Of a stretch of 35,812 nucleotides of DNA, positions 33,170 to 35,812 are shown piece by piece. A program made the position numbers and the translations under genes. Below the pieces are notes generated by a model that worked only from the letters and a program-made list of their open reading frames with translations, ran no database searches and had not been told where the DNA came from. Source of the DNA: Bacteroidota bacterium (GTDB lineage Bacteria > Bacteroidota > Bacteroidia > Bacteroidales > F082); contig JAJRQZ010000068.1 of the NCBI GenBank assembly GCA_024279935.1, forward strand, positions 1 through 35,812, in the 5' to 3' direction. Each line of letters starts with the position of its first letter. Position 1 is the first letter of the stretch.

Positions 33170-35431
33170 ATGGATAAGCTATTCAGAAAGGACGCACTAA
33201 ATTATCATGCCCTCGGTCGTCCGGGCAAAATTGAAGTAATCCCGACAAAACCATATTCAACACAGAGGGATTTGTCGCTGGCATATTCGCCCGGCGTTGC
33301 CGACCCATGCTTGGAGATAAAGAAAAACCCGGAGGATGTGTATAAATATACCGCAAAAGGAAACCTGGTCGCTGTAATATCCAACGGAACGGCCGTCTTG
33401 GGTCTTGGCGACATAGGGACCGAGGCCGGAAAACCCGTGATGGAAGGCAAGGGGCTGCTTTTCAAGATTTTCGCCGATGTAGATGTTTTCGATATCGAGG
33501 TTGACGAGAAGGATCCCGAGAAGTTCATTCAAACGGTAAAGGCAATCGCTCCTACTTTCGGCGGGATTAACCTGGAGGATATTAAAGCCCCGGAATGTTT
33601 CGAGATTGAAAAGCGCCTTAAAGAAGAGCTGAATATTCCTTTAATGCACGACGATCAGCACGGAACGGCGATTATTACTTTGGCAGGCATGCTCAACGCA
33701 TTGGAATTCAATAAAAAGAAAATAGAGGATTTAAAGATAGTAGTAAACGGCGCCGGCGCGGCGGCTATATCTTGTACGCGATTATATATCGCTCTCGGGG
33801 CCAATCCCGAAAACATAATCATGCTCGACAGCCGAGGCGTTATTCATGACGGGCGCACAGATCTTAACGAGACCAAAAAGGAGTTTGTTTCAAAAACCAA
33901 AGCACGTAGCCTTGCCGAGGCAGTTAAAGGCGCCGATGTTTTCCTGGGCCTTTCCGTCGGTGGTGTCATGAAACCGGAAATGCTATTGACAATGGCCGAT
34001 CAGCCTATCGTTTTTGCGCTTGCAAACCCCGTGCCCGAAATAGCATACGATTTGGCGATGGAAACCCGTAAGGATATAATAATGGCAACAGGGCGCTCCG
34101 ATTATCCCAACCAGATAAATAACGTATTGGGCTTCCCTTATATTTTCCGGGGGGCCCTGGATGTTAGAGCCACCGAAATTAATGAGGCAATGAAACTAGC
34201 CGCATCCAAAGCCTTGGCGGAACTTGCAAAACTACCTGTGCCTGAAGAAGTCAATATTGCTTTTAAGATTCAGAACCTGGCTTTTGGCCGCGAGTATATC
34301 ATCCCAAAACCAACCGACCCGCGCTTGATAGAAATTGTTGCCCCGGCGGTTGCCAAAGCTGCTATGGATAGCGGTATCGCCAAAAAACACATAGAAGATT
34401 GGGATGTTTACAAAGAAGAATTGAGAAAACGCCTTGGCCTGAGCAATCCCTTGATGCGTCAAATGAAAGCCGCTTGTAAACGATCTCCCAAGAAGATTGT
34501 CCTCGCCGACGGCCAGAACTATAGCATCTTAAAAGCCGCTGAAATAGTCAAGAACGAAAAACTTGCCGAACCTATTTTAATAGGCGACATTAAAGTTATA
34601 AAACGAAAGATAAAGGAAAACGAGCTCGAGCTTGAAGGGGTTGAAATTATTGATAACAAATGCGATGATGAAAAGCCGCGCCGTTTCGAGTTTGCAAAAT
34701 TGCTATGGCAAAAGCAACAAAGAAAAGGCATGACACTTACTGCAGCACAGGATGCGATGTTGCACCGCAACTATTTTGCCCCTATGCTGGTCGAGACCGG
34801 ATATGCTGATGCGGTCCTAAAAGGACTGACGCGCAATTACCCCGATTCAATTAAGCCTAGCTTGCAGATTATCGGCAAAAAGCCTGATTGCGTGACCGTT
34901 AGCGGCATGTATATTATTAATCGCAAAACCGGCCCTTTGTTTTTGAGCGATTGTACGGTTAACAAAGAGCCAACGGCAGAGGAATTGGTTGCCATTACGC
35001 TACAAACCGCCAAAGAAGTCGAGCTGCTGAAAATAAAACCAAAAATCTCTTTGTTGTCGTATTCCAACTTCGGGTCGGTGCCCGGCAAGCTTAACGACAG
35101 ATTAAAAATGGCTGTTGAAATACTTCACCGTGATCATCCGGAACTTATTGTTGATGGCGAGATGCAGGCCTCGGTAGCATTGGATGCGGAATTGCAAAAA
35201 AACAATTTCCCCTTCAGCAAGCTTAATGGCGAAGCGGCAAATACGTTAATTTTCCCTAACCTTGCTTCTGCGAACATTGCACATAAACTGTTATACGAAA
35301 CAATTGATGGCGATATTATAGGCCCTGTTTTAAACGGAATGAACAAATCAGTGCAGATTTTGAGGATGGGCGCCAGCGTCAACGAAATAGTAAATATGAT
35401 TATGGTAGCCGTAATGCATGTGGAACAGTAG
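33170..35431 (+). CDS. maeB: NADP-dependent malic enzyme (MaeB type) with phosphotransacetylase-like domain
   Basis: 753 residues, the normal MaeB length. The malic enzyme part (~1-425) has catalytic Tyr in [10 protein letters not shown], Lys in [12 protein letters not shown], the metal-binding Glu-Asp in [23 protein letters not shown], and a Rossmann motif [11 protein letters not shown]. From ~435 ([23 protein letters not shown]) comes a phosphotransacetylase-like domain, which in this family is regulatory (acetyl-CoA responsive) rather than catalytic. It converts malate to pyruvate and CO2 with NADPH formation in the cytoplasm. It is a single-gene unit with its own promoter box. Confidence 0.96.
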   Translation: MDKLFRKDALNYHALGRPGKIEVIPTKPYSTQRDLSLAYSPGVADPCLEIKKNPEDVYKYTAKGNLVAVISNGTAVLGLGDIGTEAGKPVMEGKGLLFKIFADVDVFDIEVDEKDPEKFIQTVKAIAPTFGGINLEDIKAPECFEIEKRLKEELNIPLMHDDQHGTAIITLAGMLNALEFNKKKIEDLKIVVNGAGAAAISCTRLYIALGANPENIIMLDSRGVIHDGRTDLNETKKEFVSKTKARSLAEAVKGADVFLGLSVGGVMKPEMLLTMADQPIVFALANPVPEIAYDLAMETRKDIIMATGRSDYPNQINNVLGFPYIFRGALDVRATEINEAMKLAASKALAELAKLPVPEEVNIAFKIQNLAFGREYIIPKPTDPRLIEIVAPAVAKAAMDSGIAKKHIEDWDVYKEELRKRLGLSNPLMRQMKAACKRSPKKIVLADGQNYSILKAAEIVKNEKLAEPILIGDIKVIKRKIKENELELEGVEIIDNKCDDEKPRRFEFAKLLWQKQQRKGMTLTAAQDAMLHRNYFAPMLVETGYADAVLKGLTRNYPDSIKPSLQIIGKKPDCVTVSGMYIINRKTGPLFLSDCTVNKEPTAEELVAITLQTAKEVELLKIKPKISLLSYSNFGSVPGKLNDRLKMAVEILHRDHPELIVDGEMQASVALDAELQKNNFPFSKLNGEAANTLIFPNLASANIAHKLLYETIDGDIIGPVLNGMNKSVQILRMGASVNEIVNMIMVAVMHVEQ

Positions 35432-35525
35432 CTTTATCGGTGAGTATATGGTTTTGTGGCGGTTTTGGAACTCAAATCTTTCAACTTACACCGAAGTTTA
35501 TTTATAGTTAAAATGTTCATATTTA

Positions 35526-35563
35526 GCACTTAACCCGCCATAAACTATATACATTGTTAGCGG
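35526..35563. repeat. attC-like imperfect inverted repeat before the YhcG-type gene
   Basis: GCACTTAACCCGCC at the left and TTGTTAGCGGTT at the right can pair through AAC(C)CGC and GCGGTT around an AT-rich core. ACTTAAC fits the RYYYAAC half of an integron attC site, but GTTAGCG departs from GTTRRRY, so it is at most attC-like. It sits between the malic enzyme and the 3' end of the nuclease gene. Confidence 0.35.
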
Positions 35564-35571
35564 TTTGTTGT

Positions 35572-35811
35572 TTATTCTTCATCTTTGTTTTCTATCAATT
35601 CTTTCAATTCTTCTTTACTTGGCAAAACAGTCAAATATTTACTTGCAAAAATCTGTTCGTTATTTTCTGGTAAGGTCATTTCTACAAGTGTTTCATTCTT
35701 AGTTCTGCAAAGTACTATTCCAATCGTTTTATTTTCATTTTCTAATTTAACTTTTCTGTCGTAATAGTTTACATACATTTGCATTTGTCCTAAGTCTTGA
35801 TGTGTAATTTC
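35572..35811 (-). CDS. DUF1016/YhcG-type PD-(D/E)XK nuclease, C-terminal part (cut by window edge)
   Basis: 80 residues are visible, open to the right edge (EITHQDLGQMQMYVNYYDRK at the cut). The block LGQMQMYVNYYDR, TIGIVLCRTKNETLVEMTLP and NEQIFASKYLTVLPSKEEL is the C-terminal end of YhcG/DUF1016 proteins, whose PD-(D/E)XK nuclease fold supplies catalytic residues just upstream of this part. These are mobile, restriction-like genes. Beginning and N-terminal DUF1016 domain lie outside the window. Confidence 0.88.
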   Translation of the reverse strand, partial: EITHQDLGQMQMYVNYYDRKVKLENENKTIGIVLCRTKNETLVEMTLPENNEQIFASKYLTVLPSKEELKELIENKDEE

Positions 35812-35812
35812 C

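Noticed and set aside
35526-35563. Firm call of an integron attC site
   Set aside because: The right half does not fit GTTRRRY and no integrase or cassette array is visible; reported only as attC-like.
1-35812. tRNA, rRNA or CRISPR array
   Set aside because: No cloverleaf, rRNA-like or regularly spaced repeat pattern was found by eye; the NTTG repeats at 60-400 are coding repeats in a surface protein.

Overview
The window looks like chromosomal DNA of a Bacteroidota bacterium, probably an anaerobic or facultative member of the Bacteroidales/Marinilabiliales type. The evidence is a type IX secretion sorting domain, Bacteroidota -7 promoter boxes (TAnnTTTG) in front of most transcription units, a DUF5777 barrel, a cysteate-synthase-type PLP enzyme, an NfnAB pair and a MaeB-type malic enzyme. 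The lineage is an inference from gene content. No tRNA, rRNA or CRISPR array was seen.

Layout. 1-6365: a cell-surface pair, an S74-type tail-fibre-like protein cut by the window edge and a 1795-residue T9SS-exported adhesin. 6419-7405: an isoaspartyl peptidase/asparaginase lipoprotein. 7406-7936: gene-free, with inverted repeats. 7937-19277: a respiratory island with 35 c-type heme motifs. Its plus-strand half holds a tetraheme lipoprotein, a small protein with a degenerate Tat signal, a Tat-type four-cluster Fe-S lipoprotein and an NrfD-type quinone protein, followed by a DUF2339-like membrane protein. Its minus-strand half holds a tetraheme c554-type cytochrome, a 19-heme cytochrome fused to a membrane b-type domain (CbcL-like), a seven-heme NapC/NrfH protein (ImcH-like), a DUF5777 outer-membrane barrel and a monoheme lipoprotein. 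Strong hairpin terminators separate the units.

19538-24671: obgE, a LuxR-type regulator with a receiver that lacks its phospho-acceptor Asp, and, divergently, a large receiver/ATP-grasp (PPDK_N) protein. 24897-28251: NfnA, NfnB and a dihydroorotate-dehydrogenase-like protein, a probable electron-bifurcation operon. 28530-29342: a zinc metallopeptidase-like protein. 29436-32955: a scarred region. A 239-bp inverted-repeat element abuts a DUF3667 gene stump. A probable cysteate synthase (sulfonolipid pathway) is intact. A HaeIII-like restriction-modification pair is dead: the methylase lacks motifs IX-X, and the endonuclease is both truncated and split by a 177-bp MITE with a perfect 8-bp target duplication. 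33170-35431: malic enzyme. The window ends inside a DUF1016/YhcG-type nuclease gene.

How the parts may work together (inference): NfnAB and MaeB balance NADH, NADPH and ferredoxin. The heme island would take electrons from menaquinol through the NrfD, NapC and b-type modules and pass them through periplasmic and outer-membrane cytochromes, possibly to an extracellular or unknown terminal acceptor, because no recognised terminal reductase is encoded here.
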